A stretch of DNA of 64,000 nt, from the NCBI GenBank assembly GCA_020635655.1, contig JACJZI010000005.1:248001-312000 (forward strand). Reading direction: 5' to 3'. The DNA is from Flavobacteriales bacterium. Lineage in GTDB: Bacteria; Bacteroidota; Bacteroidia; Flavobacteriales_F; PHOS-HE28. The position numbers and the translations under genes were made by a program. Positions 8,763-17,881 of the stretch are shown piece by piece. The notes beneath the pieces were generated by a model. It searched no databases. It was not told the DNA's origin and saw only the letters and a program-made list of their open reading frames with translations. Each line of letters begins with the position of its first letter. Within the stretch, counting starts at the first letter, position 1.

Positions 8763-10358
8763 ATGAAAAAGCACGGACCCCTCCTTTGCCTGGCCCTGAT
8801 GGTCACAGGATCCCTTCAGGCGCAGAAGAACTTCAAGCGTGTGCATGATCGCATGCTCGACGAGGCCGAGTTCCTTTTGACGACGGGGGACTACCTCGAG
8901 GCATCCCGGATCTTTGAACGTTTGGTGCCCGTGGATACCGATTTCACCCAGGTCGGTTACGAGCTGGGGCGGTGTTATCTTGAACTGCCTGGTCAGAAAA
9001 GCAAGGCGGTGCCCCTTTTCGAGCGGGGTGTTCGCCAGGGCCACACGGAATCCTACTATCAGCTGGCCCTCGCGCGCCATCGCCAGGAACGATTCGATGA
9101 GGAGATCGACCTGTTGAACGCCTACAAGCAGCTTTTCCACCGCGAGGTGGACGATCCCGAGGTCGATCGGCACATCGCGATCGCCCGTGCGGCGAAGGCC
9201 ATGGAGGAGGCACCCGTGGAACTGAGGACCTTCAACATGGGGCCGCGGATCAACGGTCCGGACCATGATTACTGTCCGCTGGTCACGGCTGATGGGAACA
9301 CGCTGTATTTCACCTCGCGACGCGAGGGCACGACCGGTGAGATGCGGGATCCCAACCGACAATACTTCGAGGACATCTACGTGGCGCATCGTACCGACGA
9401 TATCTGGTCGGATGCCATGAACGTCGGAGCACCCTTGAACACCGCCTTGCACGATGCCACCGTGGGCCTGGACCCGGATGGCAGCGCGATGATCATCTAT
9501 CGCACGGGCCGCGACCTGGTGAGCGGGGACCTGTTCGAGTCGAAGCTGGTCAATGGGCAGTGGACGGAGCCGGCCTACATGACCGAACAGATCAACTCCC
9601 CCTATCAGGAGGCCAGTGCGAGCATCTCACCGGACCATAACGAGATCTACTTCAGCAGCGATCGGCCCGGTGGCTTCGGAGGGAAGGACCTCTACCGGAT
9701 CCGCCGCCTGCCGAACGGGCAATGGAGCCTGCCGCTCAACCTGGGCCCCACGGTGAACACGCCCTTCGATGAGGACGCGCCTTTCATGCACAGCGACGGC
9801 ACGACGCTGTTCTTCTGCTCGAACGGGCACAATACCATGGGCGGATACGACATCTTCAAGACCGTGCTGATGGACCCGGACCATAACGGTTGGGCTGATC
9901 CCGAGAACATGGGCTATCCGCTCAATACGGTCAATGACGACATCTATTTCACCCTCTCGGCGGATGGAACGACGGGTTATTTCTCCAGCGAGCGTCCGGG
10001 TGGTCTCGGCGCCCAGGACATCTACAGGGTGGAATTCCCGAAGAGCCAGTTGGACTACACGGTGGTCCACGGTCTGGTGGTGAACGCGATGGAAGGCCCG
10101 GTGAAGGCCCGGGTGCTCCTCACGGACGAGAACGGCGAGGCGGTGGTCGGCTTGTACAACACGAACGCGCGCAACGGCAAGTACCTCATGATCGTGCAGC
10201 CTGACAGGCGGTACCACATGCGTGTGGAAGCGAACGGCTATGTCACCAGTGAGGAGCTGCTGAGCACGACCTCCATGGACGGTACGCAGGAGATGGACAA
10301 GGTGACCCGCTTGCTGACCACGGAGGAGACCGAACGTCTTTCGCGGAATGAGCACTAG
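8763..10358 (+). CDS. TPR/PD40 beta-propeller protein, T9SS-associated (PorE-like without OmpA domain)
   Basis: 531 residues with a signal peptide ending near SLQAQ. Residues ~30-140 are TPR-like helical repeats. Residues ~150-430 hold PD40/WD40-like blades: DGNTLYFTSRREG, HNEIYFSSDRPGGFGGKDLY, DGTTLFFCSN and DGTTGYFSSERPGGLGAQDIY. A carboxypeptidase-regulatory-like beta domain lies at ~440-520. Flavobacterial PorE/SprE-type proteins usually carry a C-terminal OmpA-like peptidoglycan-binding domain; none is present here. It begins 4 bp after the PKD cargo stop and overlaps the PorP/SprF gene by 11 bp, so the three form one operon. The likely role is a periplasmic partner for secretion or surface attachment of the upstream cargo; this is inferred from context. 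Confidence 0.8.
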   Translation: MKKHGPLLCLALMVTGSLQAQKNFKRVHDRMLDEAEFLLTTGDYLEASRIFERLVPVDTDFTQVGYELGRCYLELPGQKSKAVPLFERGVRQGHTESYYQLALARHRQERFDEEIDLLNAYKQLFHREVDDPEVDRHIAIARAAKAMEEAPVELRTFNMGPRINGPDHDYCPLVTADGNTLYFTSRREGTTGEMRDPNRQYFEDIYVAHRTDDIWSDAMNVGAPLNTALHDATVGLDPDGSAMIIYRTGRDLVSGDLFESKLVNGQWTEPAYMTEQINSPYQEASASISPDHNEIYFSSDRPGGFGGKDLYRIRRLPNGQWSLPLNLGPTVNTPFDEDAPFMHSDGTTLFFCSNGHNTMGGYDIFKTVLMDPDHNGWADPENMGYPLNTVNDDIYFTLSADGTTGYFSSERPGGLGAQDIYRVEFPKSQLDYTVVHGLVVNAMEGPVKARVLLTDENGEAVVGLYNTNARNGKYLMIVQPDRRYHMRVEANGYVTSEELLSTTSMDGTQEMDKVTRLLTTEETERLSRNEH

Positions 10359-11349
10359 GTGGCGCATCGGCTTGATGTCGTTGCTGTGCGTGCCGGGCCT
10401 TCGGGCACAGGATGCACAGTTCACCCAGTTCTATGCCGTACCCACGTACATCAGCCCGGCCTTCGCGGGGACCAGTTTGCAAAGCCGCGGGGCCCTGGCC
10501 TACCGTGACCAATGGCCCAGCATCCCTGGCGCCTTCGTGACCTATGACGTGGCCTACGATCATTATCTGCGGAACATGAACAGCGGGATGGGCCTGCTGA
10601 TCACCCATGACCGAGCGGGGTCCGGTGCCTTGCGCTATACGAGCGTCGCGGCGCAATATGCCTATGAGATCGAACTGAAGCGGAAGGTGTTCCTGCGGCC
10701 CGCCCTCCAGGTGGGCATCGTGGACCACGCGGTGGACCTGAACAAATTGACGTTCGGTGATCAGCTCGCAAGGGGTGATGACATCTCCACCTACGAGAAC
10801 GTCGATCGACGGGAGGTCAAGTACGCGGACGTGGGCGCGGGGCTCCTGTTCTTCTCGCCTACCAACTGGCTCGGCATCGCCTTCCATCACCTGAACGAAC
10901 CCGACCAATCGCTCCTGCTCAACGAGACCAAGGTGCCGATGAAGTTCAGCATGCACGGCGGGCACCGCTTCGCCATCCGCACCCGCATCATCCAGAAGCA
11001 TTCACAAAGCGTGGTCGCCGCGTTCAACTACCGTGCACAGGCGAAGTACGATCAACTGGACCTTGGCGCATACTACGAGCGCGAGCCCTTCTATGCCGGA
11101 CTATGGTACCGGGGGATCCCGTTGCTCAAGGGGTATGCACCGGGATATCCGAACAACGATGCCATCGCCTTGTTGCTGGGCTTCATCGTGAAGGACATGC
11201 GCATCGGATACAGCTATGACCTGACCGTCTCCCGACTGGGTGCACGCTCAGGGGGTGCGCACGAGGTCACGCTCGGGTACGAATTCGCCGACCGACGCAA
11301 GAAAAAGGCGATGAGCAAGCGGCGCATCGTGCCTTGCGCCAAGTTCTGA
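10348..11349 (+). CDS. PorP/SprF family type IX secretion outer-membrane protein
   Basis: 333 residues, beginning within the end of the preceding gene. The signal peptide ends near GLRAQ and is followed by DAQFTQFYAVPTYISPAFAG, the N-terminal signature of PorP/SprF proteins (small Gly, aromatic repertoire, AQFTQF then NPAF-like). The rest alternates in the way expected of an outer-membrane beta barrel. SprF-type proteins are needed for secretion or surface attachment of type B cargo in gliding Bacteroidota, and this gene sits in the same operon as such a cargo. The C-terminal tail (residues ~318-333) is basic and may be unordered. Its stop is 4 bp from the end of the convergent uup gene. Confidence 0.88.
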   Translation: MSTRWRIGLMSLLCVPGLRAQDAQFTQFYAVPTYISPAFAGTSLQSRGALAYRDQWPSIPGAFVTYDVAYDHYLRNMNSGMGLLITHDRAGSGALRYTSVAAQYAYEIELKRKVFLRPALQVGIVDHAVDLNKLTFGDQLARGDDISTYENVDRREVKYADVGAGLLFFSPTNWLGIAFHHLNEPDQSLLLNETKVPMKFSMHGGHRFAIRTRIIQKHSQSVVAAFNYRAQAKYDQLDLGAYYEREPFYAGLWYRGIPLLKGYAPGYPNNDAIALLLGFIVKDMRIGYSYDLTVSRLGARSGGAHEVTLGYEFADRRKKKAMSKRRIVPCAKF

Positions 11350-11353
11350 CCGC

Positions 11354-13222
11354 TCAATCGGCGGCATCCGCCTTGTCCGACAGCTCGATCCAACGGTCGG
11401 ACATCCGCTCCAGCTGGCGCAACACCTGCTCGAGGTCCAGACTTCGCCGCGCCAGTTCCTCGTGACCGAGCGCTGGATCGTTCATCGCGGTGATCAGGTC
11501 ATCGCGCCTGTTCTCCTGTTGCGGGATCTCGCTCTCCAGTCGTTCCAGCTCCAGGCGTTCCGCGTAGGTGATCTTCCTCGGCCTGGCCTTGGGCTTGGCG
11601 GTCGGTGGGTCCGGGGCGGAGGTCCTCGCAGGTGTGGAGGTGGCGACCTTCTGTTGTTCGCGCAACTCGGTGAACGTCCCCACGTGCTCCTTGATGGTAC
11701 CTGCCCCCTCGAACACGAGCAGTCGGTCGCAGACCTTGTCCAGGAAAAAGCGGTCGTGCGTCACCACCAGGATGCATGCGTCCAGGTCCACGAGGAAATC
11801 CTCAAGGGCGTTCAGCCCGGCGATGTCCAGGTCGTTGGTCGGTTCATCGAGCAGGAGCACATTGGGGTTCCGCATCAGGACCGTGCACAAATGCAAGCGC
11901 CGACGTTCGCCCCCGCTGAGGGTGCTGGCGAACTGCCATTGCTTTTCCCGGTCGAAGAGGAAGCGTTCGAGGAGCTGGGCCGCGGAGAGGGTCCGGCCCT
12001 TGGTCAGTGGGATGACCTCCGCGATGTCGCGCACCACATCGATCACACGCCTGTCCTCCTCCAGTTGAAGACCTTGCTGATCGAAAACACCAAGGACGAC
12101 GGTCTCACCGATGGTCACCTTGCCCATGTCGGGGCGCATGCGGCCGGTGATCAATTCGATGAAGGTGCTCTTGCCCACGCCATTGGGCCCGACGATCCCG
12201 ATGCGGTCGCCGCGCTTGAGGGAATAGTTGAATTTCTCGACGATGCTGCGTTCACCGAATCGTTTCACCAGGTTGCGCACTTCGATCACCTTGCCGCCGA
12301 GTCGTTCCATCTTCACCTCGATCCGCAGGCCTTCTTCGCGGTGCCTGCGGCCCGCCGCCTCCTTCAGGACATCGAACGCCGCCAGACGGCTCTTGCTCTT
12401 GGTGCCCCGCGCGCGGGGCATGCGACGCACCCATTCGAGCTCTTGCCGCATCAGTGTCTGCAGCTTCTGCTGGGTGGCCTCCTTCACCCCCTCGGCGAGG
12501 GCCTTCTTCTCGACATAGTAGCTGTAGTCCCCCTTGAAGCGGTCGAGCGAACCATTCTCCAGCTCGACGATCTCATCGCAGACGTTGTCGAGGAAATAGC
12601 GGTCGTGGGTCACGAGCAGCACGGTGAGCCCCGATCGGGTGAGTTCCGCTTCGAGCTGCTCGATCATGTCGAGGTCCAGGTGGTTGGTGGGCTCGTCGAG
12701 CACCAGTACGTCGGGATCGGAAAGTAGTGTGCGCGCGAGCGCCAGCCGCTTCTGCTGTCCTCCGGAAAGGGTGTTCACCGCCTGTTCCAGGTCGCGCAGG
12801 CCGAATTGATAGAGCAGGCTGCGGGCGCGCGCCTCGTGGTCCCATGCCTGAAGTTCCTCCACCCGGTCGATGCAGCGTTGCAGTTCGGAAGGCGGCGCAT
12901 GCCGGGCCACGGCATGTTCATAGGCCCGAATGGCGTTGCTTACCGGATCGTCCCGGTCCAGCATCTCGTCCACCAGGCTGCGGTCACCGGTCATGCGCAC
13001 ATCCTGCGGCAGATAGGCGATGCGCACGCCCTTGTTGAAGGTGACCTGTCCGGCGTCCGGCTTCTCCAAGCCCGCAATGCAGCGGAGCAGTGTGCTCTTG
13101 CCCGCCCCGTTCCTGGCGATCACCGCCATGCGCTGGCCTTTTTCGAGACCGAACGACACCGCGTTGAAGAGTTCGCGAGGCCCGTAGCGTTTGCTCAGGC
13201 GTTCAACGGAGAGGACGTTCAT
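11354..13222 (-). CDS. uup: ABC-F ATPase, Uup type
   Basis: 622 residues from ATG 13222; this start overlaps the stop of the upstream dioxygenase gene by 4 bp (ATGA). Two ABC domains are visible. The first has Walker A RNGAGKST, signature LSGGQQKRLALA and Walker B VLVLDEPTNHLD. The second has GPNGVGKST, LSGGERRRLHL and VLLLDEPTNDLD. There are no transmembrane segments. The inter-domain linker (with RARGTKSKSR) and a C-terminal Lys/Glu-rich coiled coil at about residues 545-622 point to Uup rather than EttA or an antibiotic-resistance ABC-F. Uup-type proteins act on ribosomes or branched DNA intermediates in the cytoplasm. Confidence 0.88.
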   Translation of the reverse strand: MNVLSVERLSKRYGPRELFNAVSFGLEKGQRMAVIARNGAGKSTLLRCIAGLEKPDAGQVTFNKGVRIAYLPQDVRMTGDRSLVDEMLDRDDPVSNAIRAYEHAVARHAPPSELQRCIDRVEELQAWDHEARARSLLYQFGLRDLEQAVNTLSGGQQKRLALARTLLSDPDVLVLDEPTNHLDLDMIEQLEAELTRSGLTVLLVTHDRYFLDNVCDEIVELENGSLDRFKGDYSYYVEKKALAEGVKEATQQKLQTLMRQELEWVRRMPRARGTKSKSRLAAFDVLKEAAGRRHREEGLRIEVKMERLGGKVIEVRNLVKRFGERSIVEKFNYSLKRGDRIGIVGPNGVGKSTFIELITGRMRPDMGKVTIGETVVLGVFDQQGLQLEEDRRVIDVVRDIAEVIPLTKGRTLSAAQLLERFLFDREKQWQFASTLSGGERRRLHLCTVLMRNPNVLLLDEPTNDLDIAGLNALEDFLVDLDACILVVTHDRFFLDKVCDRLLVFEGAGTIKEHVGTFTELREQQKVATSTPARTSAPDPPTAKPKARPRKITYAERLELERLESEIPQQENRRDDLITAMNDPALGHEELARRSLDLEQVLRQLERMSDRWIELSDKADAAD

Positions 13223-14202
13223 GCGCCGGCGGGGTCCTCTTCCATCCACGCCACGCGTTGCGTCAGTTCGTGGTAGCACAGCACGTCATCCGCGAAGTAG
13301 TGTGCGGCCATGCTCTTGCGCGAAGCGTTCGGTGCGGTCATGCGCTTGCCGCCGTGCAGGAGGTTCGCATGCCAGATCAGGACATCACCGGGCCGGGCCA
13401 GGAAGGTCTCCGGCCGAAGGCGGTGCTCGGTGATCGCCTTCGCCACGGCCACCTCGTAGTGCGCATAAGCATCCTCCCCGATGGTGAACGTGCCGCCGCC
13501 GTGGTCGAAGGTGGGGTTCAGGATGTAGGGCAGCTTGTGCGAGCCGGGATAGTAGATCAGCGGTCCGTTCTCCTCGGTCATCGGTTCCAGGGCCACCCAG
13601 GCGGCGGCGAGGTAGCCGAGGGGATGGGTGGTCATGTGGATCGTATCGGAATGCGCGGCCTGCTCGCTGCCGGTGAGGAAGTTGATCGTCTGGAACAGTT
13701 TCATGTGCCGCCCGAGCAGCAGGTCAAGGACATCAAGGATACGCCGGTCCGTGGCCATTCGACGGACCGCTTCGCTCCGGCGGTAGGCGAACATGATCTT
13801 GCGGCCGGTGAAGTTGAAGTCCACCACACCGTCACGGACCAAACGGTCGATCTCGTTGTTCACGGCCCCGACCTCCGCTTCGGTGAACAGGCTGCGCAGG
13901 ATCATGTAGCCCTTGTCCGGCCATTGAAGGATGCCATCGCACACGGGTCGGCTCAGGTCCTTCAGTCGCGGATCGGTCAGCAGACGGTCCTGTGCATCGG
14001 GCCGGTCCAGCCAGGGGGTCCGGTCGTCCGCCGCGGGCAGGGCGGAGCTATCGATCGGAAGCAGGGGGCTCCGCGTGATGCCGTACTTGCGGAACATGCG
14101 CCGGGCATGCGTGAGCCGGCGCGGGTTCATCAGGTTCAATAGCACATAGTTCGCCTTGAATGTCCGGAGCCTGCCGTAATACCGGTCGAGCCACTTGCGC
14201 AT
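13219..14202 (-). CDS. Phytanoyl-CoA dioxygenase (PhyH) family Fe(II)/2-oxoglutarate oxygenase
   Basis: 327 residues from ATG 14202. The double-stranded beta-helix iron-binding triad is visible as the HxD of AHSDTIHM and a distal His in WHANLLHGG. RKS following the distal His fits a 2-oxoglutarate-binding Arg. Substrates for bacterial PhyH-family proteins vary widely (lipids, amino acids, secondary metabolites) and cannot be assigned here. A consensus -7 element (TAATTTTG) lies 4 bp upstream of the start. The gene overlaps uup by 4 bp, so the two are likely co-transcribed, although a functional link is not obvious. Confidence 0.85.
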   Translation of the reverse strand: MRKWLDRYYGRLRTFKANYVLLNLMNPRRLTHARRMFRKYGITRSPLLPIDSSALPAADDRTPWLDRPDAQDRLLTDPRLKDLSRPVCDGILQWPDKGYMILRSLFTEAEVGAVNNEIDRLVRDGVVDFNFTGRKIMFAYRRSEAVRRMATDRRILDVLDLLLGRHMKLFQTINFLTGSEQAAHSDTIHMTTHPLGYLAAAWVALEPMTEENGPLIYYPGSHKLPYILNPTFDHGGGTFTIGEDAYAHYEVAVAKAITEHRLRPETFLARPGDVLIWHANLLHGGKRMTAPNASRKSMAAHYFADDVLCYHELTQRVAWMEEDPAGA

Positions 14203-14206
14203 GGGT

Positions 14207-14214
14207 CAAAATTA
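14207..14214 (-). promoter_or_regulatory. Bacteroidota -7 promoter element, TAATTTTG
   Basis: Perfect TAnnTTTG match ending 4 bp before ATG 14202 of the PhyH gene and overlapping the TAA stop of the SCO gene. This placement implies a nearly leaderless transcript for the dioxygenase-uup pair. No clear -33 element was seen. Confidence 0.55.
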
Positions 14215-14943
14215 GCGGGCTTGCGAGGGCGTTCCGTCCGTGTCCCTGATCTCGCGCAGCAGCTTGCCGATGTCGGAGATCAACCGGTCCACGTCGGCCG
14301 TGGAGGTGCCATCGTAGAATCCACGGATCCGGAGCTGGGGGTCAACGAGCACGAAATTCTCAGTATGCACGAAATCATCCGGGCCACCGTCCCCCTCGGT
14401 CACCGCGGCGAAGTAGGAGCGCCGTGCCAGGTCGTAGATCTGTTTGCGGTCACCGGTCAGGAGGTGCCAATGGGCGGGATCGGCCCCGAACCGGTCCGCA
14501 TAGGCCTGCAGTACGGGCACGGAATCCATTTCCGGCGTCACGCTGTGGCTCAGGATCACGACACGATCGTCGTCCTTGTAGGCCTGCTGCACACGGGTCA
14601 TCTGGCTGCTCATCTTCGGACAGATCGAGGTGCAGGTGGTGAAGAAGAAGTCAGCGATGATGATCCGGCCCTTGACATCGTCCAGGGTCAGGTGTTGACC
14701 TGTCTGGTCGATCAGGTCGAAATCGTGGATGTGATGGGTGCCCTGTTCCTTCAGCACCGAGGGGTCCACGAGCCGTTGGTCCAACTGGGACGGTCGGAAG
14801 ATCGGAAGCTGGTCGTTCTTGAGGTACGGGTATCCGATGAACACCGCCAGGAGGAAGATCCCCAGGATGATGGCGACGCGAAGGAGGAGAGCGGTGGGCC
14901 CGCCCTTCGCTCTTTTCCGATCATCCGCCCCATTCATGCTCAT
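14212..14943 (-). CDS. SCO1/SenC family copper chaperone-like protein
   Basis: 243 residues (start 14943; ATG 14937 is an alternative). A single N-terminal membrane anchor lies at residues ~18-38. A thioredoxin-like domain follows with the copper-binding CTSIC (Cys104, Cys108) and the conserved His193 in FVHTENFVLVD. SCO proteins deliver copper to the CuA site of cytochrome c oxidase or act as thiol reductants at the outer face of the inner membrane. It overlaps the end of the DUF2490 gene by about 23 bp, forming a three-gene operon with it and a lipoprotein gene. No cytochrome oxidase genes are in the window. Confidence 0.88.
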   Translation of the reverse strand: MSMNGADDRKRAKGGPTALLLRVAIILGIFLLAVFIGYPYLKNDQLPIFRPSQLDQRLVDPSVLKEQGTHHIHDFDLIDQTGQHLTLDDVKGRIIIADFFFTTCTSICPKMSSQMTRVQQAYKDDDRVVILSHSVTPEMDSVPVLQAYADRFGADPAHWHLLTGDRKQIYDLARRSYFAAVTEGDGGPDDFVHTENFVLVDPQLRIRGFYDGTSTADVDRLISDIGKLLREIRDTDGTPSQAR

Positions 14944-15628
14944 ATCCGACCGTGAAGATGGAACGGTAGCGAAGGTCGGGAAGATCGATCTCGCGATCGT
15001 ACCTGTAGCCGAGGTTCAGTTTGTGCCCTCCGCCCAGCTTCAGCTTCATGCCAAGGCCATACCGGATGCCGATCAGCCTGTCCCCGGTGTAATGGAACGC
15101 ATTGAAGGTCTCGGCCTTGACATAAGGGTCGATCGGGAACTTGCGCGTGTTCCATTCCAGTCCGATCTCGTTGCGGACCAGGTCGCGGATCTTCCACACG
15201 GGGATCCACTCATGCTGTCCCTGCAACTGGTACCTCACCGCGAGGCGGCCGATATCGCCCACCAGGGTGAGCTGGAGATCCGTCCGCTGTGAATTCGTGT
15301 TGTAGCGATCACGGAGGTTGTAGCGGTGCTCGAGACCGAGACGGAGCCAGTGCTTGAACCGGTAATTGGCGCCGAGTATCGTGTAAAAGAGACGACCTCC
15401 TGTCAGGTTCTCATCGGAGCGATAGCCGAGCTCGAGCGTGGTTCGGAACTTCCGGTAGAACTGTTTCTCGTACTGGCGTCCGCTGGGTTTGTGCAAAGGC
15501 TTCACCTCCACTGCGGCGCTTACCCAAAGTTCGGCGCTGCTCCGGGGGCGCTCCTGCGGCTGCTCCTGGGCCACCAGGTGGGATGCAGGTGCAAGCCACA
15601 GCGCCCAGACGACCGCGCGGACCCTCAT
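14921..15628 (-). CDS. DUF2490 family outer-membrane protein
   Basis: 235 residues with a signal peptide ending near SHLVAQ. The body is rich in alternating aromatic/polar beta strands with repeated Tyr and Arg (RTTLELGYRS, WLRLGLEHRYN, KLNLGYRYDREID) and ends in VGYEHEWG, as expected of a small outer-membrane barrel. This resembles DUF2490 proteins, which have no established function. It overlaps the upstream lipoprotein gene by 4 bp (ATGA) and the downstream SCO gene by about 23 bp, so all three are probably co-translated. Confidence 0.7.
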   Translation of the reverse strand: MRVRAVVWALWLAPASHLVAQEQPQERPRSSAELWVSAAVEVKPLHKPSGRQYEKQFYRKFRTTLELGYRSDENLTGGRLFYTILGANYRFKHWLRLGLEHRYNLRDRYNTNSQRTDLQLTLVGDIGRLAVRYQLQGQHEWIPVWKIRDLVRNEIGLEWNTRKFPIDPYVKAETFNAFHYTGDRLIGIRYGLGMKLKLGGGHKLNLGYRYDREIDLPDLRYRSIFTVGYEHEWGG

Positions 15629-16041
15629 TTCCAGTCCTCGACGATGATGTCGGGCACCTCGTACACCTCGCTCTTGTTCTCGATGGAAATGTGCGCGTAG
15701 ATCGGTCGCACGCCGGACTCACAATCGTCCGGGCATTCGGAATAGGCGAACACGGTGTAATCCCCCTTGCGCAGCCAGGGGAATTTGTACCGACCATCGG
15801 GCCCTGTCCGTGTGTCATCATCGAAGGTCTCATGGTCCCCATAGATGAGATACACACGGTACTCCGGTGCGTAGTACTCAATGCCGGTGGGCAGGCCGGT
15901 ATCCTTGTTCACCTCCTTGACGAACACCCGGCCTTGGATCTCCGCCTTGCCGCCCTCCCCGGGTTCCTTGGCACAACCGGCGAGACTGATGAGCAGGGCG
16001 GCGGTCGCCCATGCGGGAATGGTCCTTCCTTGCAGGTTCAT
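15625..16041 (-). CDS. Small lipoprotein with carboxypeptidase-regulatory-like beta domain
   Basis: 138 residues. The lipoprotein signal peptide contains LAGC (Cys22). The mature part holds a beta-sandwich pattern with GRVFVKEVN, TGPDGRYKFPWLRKGDYTVF and a Cys pair in ECPDDCESG; this resembles SdrD-B/carboxypeptidase-regulatory-like domains that bind or scaffold at the cell envelope. First gene of the apparent lipoprotein-DUF2490-SCO operon. A near-consensus -7 element lies 7 bp upstream of the start. The specific function is unknown. Confidence 0.7.
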   Translation of the reverse strand: MNLQGRTIPAWATAALLISLAGCAKEPGEGGKAEIQGRVFVKEVNKDTGLPTGIEYYAPEYRVYLIYGDHETFDDDTRTGPDGRYKFPWLRKGDYTVFAYSECPDDCESGVRPIYAHISIENKSEVYEVPDIIVEDWK

Positions 16042-16048
16042 CGGATCG

Positions 16049-16056
16049 TAAAGCTA
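16049..16056 (-). promoter_or_regulatory. Near-consensus -7 promoter element, TAGCTTTA
   Basis: Seven of the eight positions, counting the two free ones, fit TAnnTTTG, and the element ends 7 bp before ATG 16041. Likely promoter of the lipoprotein-DUF2490-SCO operon. Confidence 0.4.
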
Positions 16057-16074
16057 AGGTTAAGCCTCGTCGCG

Positions 16075-17847
16075 TCAGGCGTAGATGCCCTCCACCGTCC
16101 CGGCGTACTTCGAAAGGATCGGCTTGCGACGTAGCTTCAGGGATGGGGTCAGTTCGCCCCCCTCGATGGTCCAATCGCCGGACAAGAGGGCGATCTTCTT
16201 CACCTGTTCCCAGTGGCCGAACCCCGCGCACTGTTCCTCCACCTCGCGCATGATGCGGTCCGATACGCGCTTGTCGGTGATGGCCGCTTCACGCCCGGCG
16301 TATGGGATCCCTTTCAACGCGCACCAGTTTTGCAGGAATTCGAAATTGGGAACGATGAGCGCGGCGGGGAACTTCCGGTTCTCACCGATCACCATCACCT
16401 GTTCGATGAACCGCGACGCCTTCAATTTGTTCTCCAGCACCTGTGGCGCCACGTATTTGCCGCCGCTCGTCTTGAACATCTCCTTCTTGCGGTCGGTGAT
16501 CCGGAGAAAGCCTTCGCGGGTCAGTTCGCCGATATCGCCCGTGTGGAGCCAGCCTTCCGCATCGAGCGCCTGCGCCGTCATTTCCGGTTCCTTGAAATAC
16601 CCCTGCATGATATTGGGGCCCTTTACGAGGATCTCCCCATCCTCGGCGATGCGTACCTCCACGTTGGGGATCGGTCGCCCGACCGTGGTGAACCGCAGGC
16701 CATCGTTGCGTTGGTCGTTCACACTGATGACAGGCGAGGCCTCGGTAAGCCCATAGCCTTCCATCACGGGGATCCCTGCCGCATTGAACACGCGTGCCAG
16801 TCTGGGCTGTAGTGCCGCGCTGCCGCTCGCGACCACGCGCACATTGCCGCCAAGGGCGGCCCGCCACTTGCTGAAAACGAGCTTCCGCGCGATCGCGAGT
16901 TGGAGGCGATACCAGATGCCCTTGCCATGGACATCATAGCGCAGCCCCAGGTCCAGCGCCCAAAAGAAGAGCTTGCGCTTGACCCCCTTCAGCTCCTCAC
17001 CCCTCCCCAGGATCTTGTCGTAGATCTTCTCCAGCAGGCGGGGCACGGCAGTGAAGACGTCCGGGGCCACCTCCCGGATGCGATCGCCGAGGTCGTCAAG
17101 GCTTTCCTGGAAGTGCACGGACACGCCGTTGTAGATGTACAGGTACATCAGCATCCGTTCATAGATGTGGCTGAGCGGGAGGAAACTGATGGCCCGGGCA
17201 TTGCTGTCCACGGGAAAGCGCGAAGTGGAATCGATCGCATTGCTAAGCACGTTCCAATGGGAGAGGAGCACGCCTTTGGGACGGCCGGTGGTGCCGCTGG
17301 TGTAGATGATCGTGGCGAGGTCCGTGCGTTGCACCTGATCCCGGTACTGCTGGAGGCGTTCCCGCTCCCCGGTCGATCCATCCCTGGGGACCTCGCTCCA
17401 ATGCCGCGCACCCGTGGTCCGATCGAAAGTGAACAGATGCTTCAACCTGGTCGCGGTCCGGGAGGCCTCCAACGCCTTCGCATGGATGTCCGCGTTGGCG
17501 CTGAAGCAGACCTCCACCTCGCCGTGTTGCAGGATGTAGGCATAATCCTCGGGACTGCTGGTCGGGTACACCGGCACCGTGACGGCACCGATCTGCAGGA
17601 TAGCCTGGTCCACCAGGACCCATTCGCTGCGGTTGCCCGAGGCGATCGCCACCTTGTCGCCGGGCCCGACCCCCAGTGCCATCAATCCATAGGCGATGCG
17701 TTCGGACAGGTCGACAAGCTCCTGCGTGGAATAGGGCCGCCATTGTCCATCCTCCTTCGTGGCGATGGCGTCCGGTCGCGGATAGCGGGCCAGTTGGTAC
17801 CGCGGCAGGTCGAATAAGCGTTCCGCCTTCTCCATGTCGTTGCGCAT
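16075..17847 (-). CDS. Long-chain fatty acid-CoA ligase (AMP-forming), FadD15-like
   Basis: 590 residues from ATG 17847. An in-frame ATG at 17889 exists, but a -7-like element lies between the two. ANL-superfamily motifs are clear: TIIYTSGTTGRPKGVLLSH, YGLTEASPVIS, WLHTGDIG and the ITDRKKEMFKTSGGKYVAPQ hinge region. Length and the RKKEMFKTSGGKY motif fit long-chain acyl-CoA synthetases, which activate fatty acids with ATP and CoA at the inner membrane. It follows the SMUG2-like gene by about 34 bp on the same strand. Confidence 0.85.
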   Translation of the reverse strand: MRNDMEKAERLFDLPRYQLARYPRPDAIATKEDGQWRPYSTQELVDLSERIAYGLMALGVGPGDKVAIASGNRSEWVLVDQAILQIGAVTVPVYPTSSPEDYAYILQHGEVEVCFSANADIHAKALEASRTATRLKHLFTFDRTTGARHWSEVPRDGSTGERERLQQYRDQVQRTDLATIIYTSGTTGRPKGVLLSHWNVLSNAIDSTSRFPVDSNARAISFLPLSHIYERMLMYLYIYNGVSVHFQESLDDLGDRIREVAPDVFTAVPRLLEKIYDKILGRGEELKGVKRKLFFWALDLGLRYDVHGKGIWYRLQLAIARKLVFSKWRAALGGNVRVVASGSAALQPRLARVFNAAGIPVMEGYGLTEASPVISVNDQRNDGLRFTTVGRPIPNVEVRIAEDGEILVKGPNIMQGYFKEPEMTAQALDAEGWLHTGDIGELTREGFLRITDRKKEMFKTSGGKYVAPQVLENKLKASRFIEQVMVIGENRKFPAALIVPNFEFLQNWCALKGIPYAGREAAITDKRVSDRIMREVEEQCAGFGHWEQVKKIALLSGDWTIEGGELTPSLKLRRKPILSKYAGTVEGIYA

Positions 17848-17858
17848 TGCCGGTGCTC

Positions 17859-17866
17859 CCAAGATA
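17859..17866 (-). promoter_or_regulatory. Possible -7-like element, TATCTTGG
   Basis: One mismatch to TAnnTTTG, ending 11 bp before the chosen acyl-CoA ligase start at 17847. Weak evidence for a promoter and for that start. Confidence 0.28.
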
Positions 17867-17881
17867 GCGGGACGACCGGGT

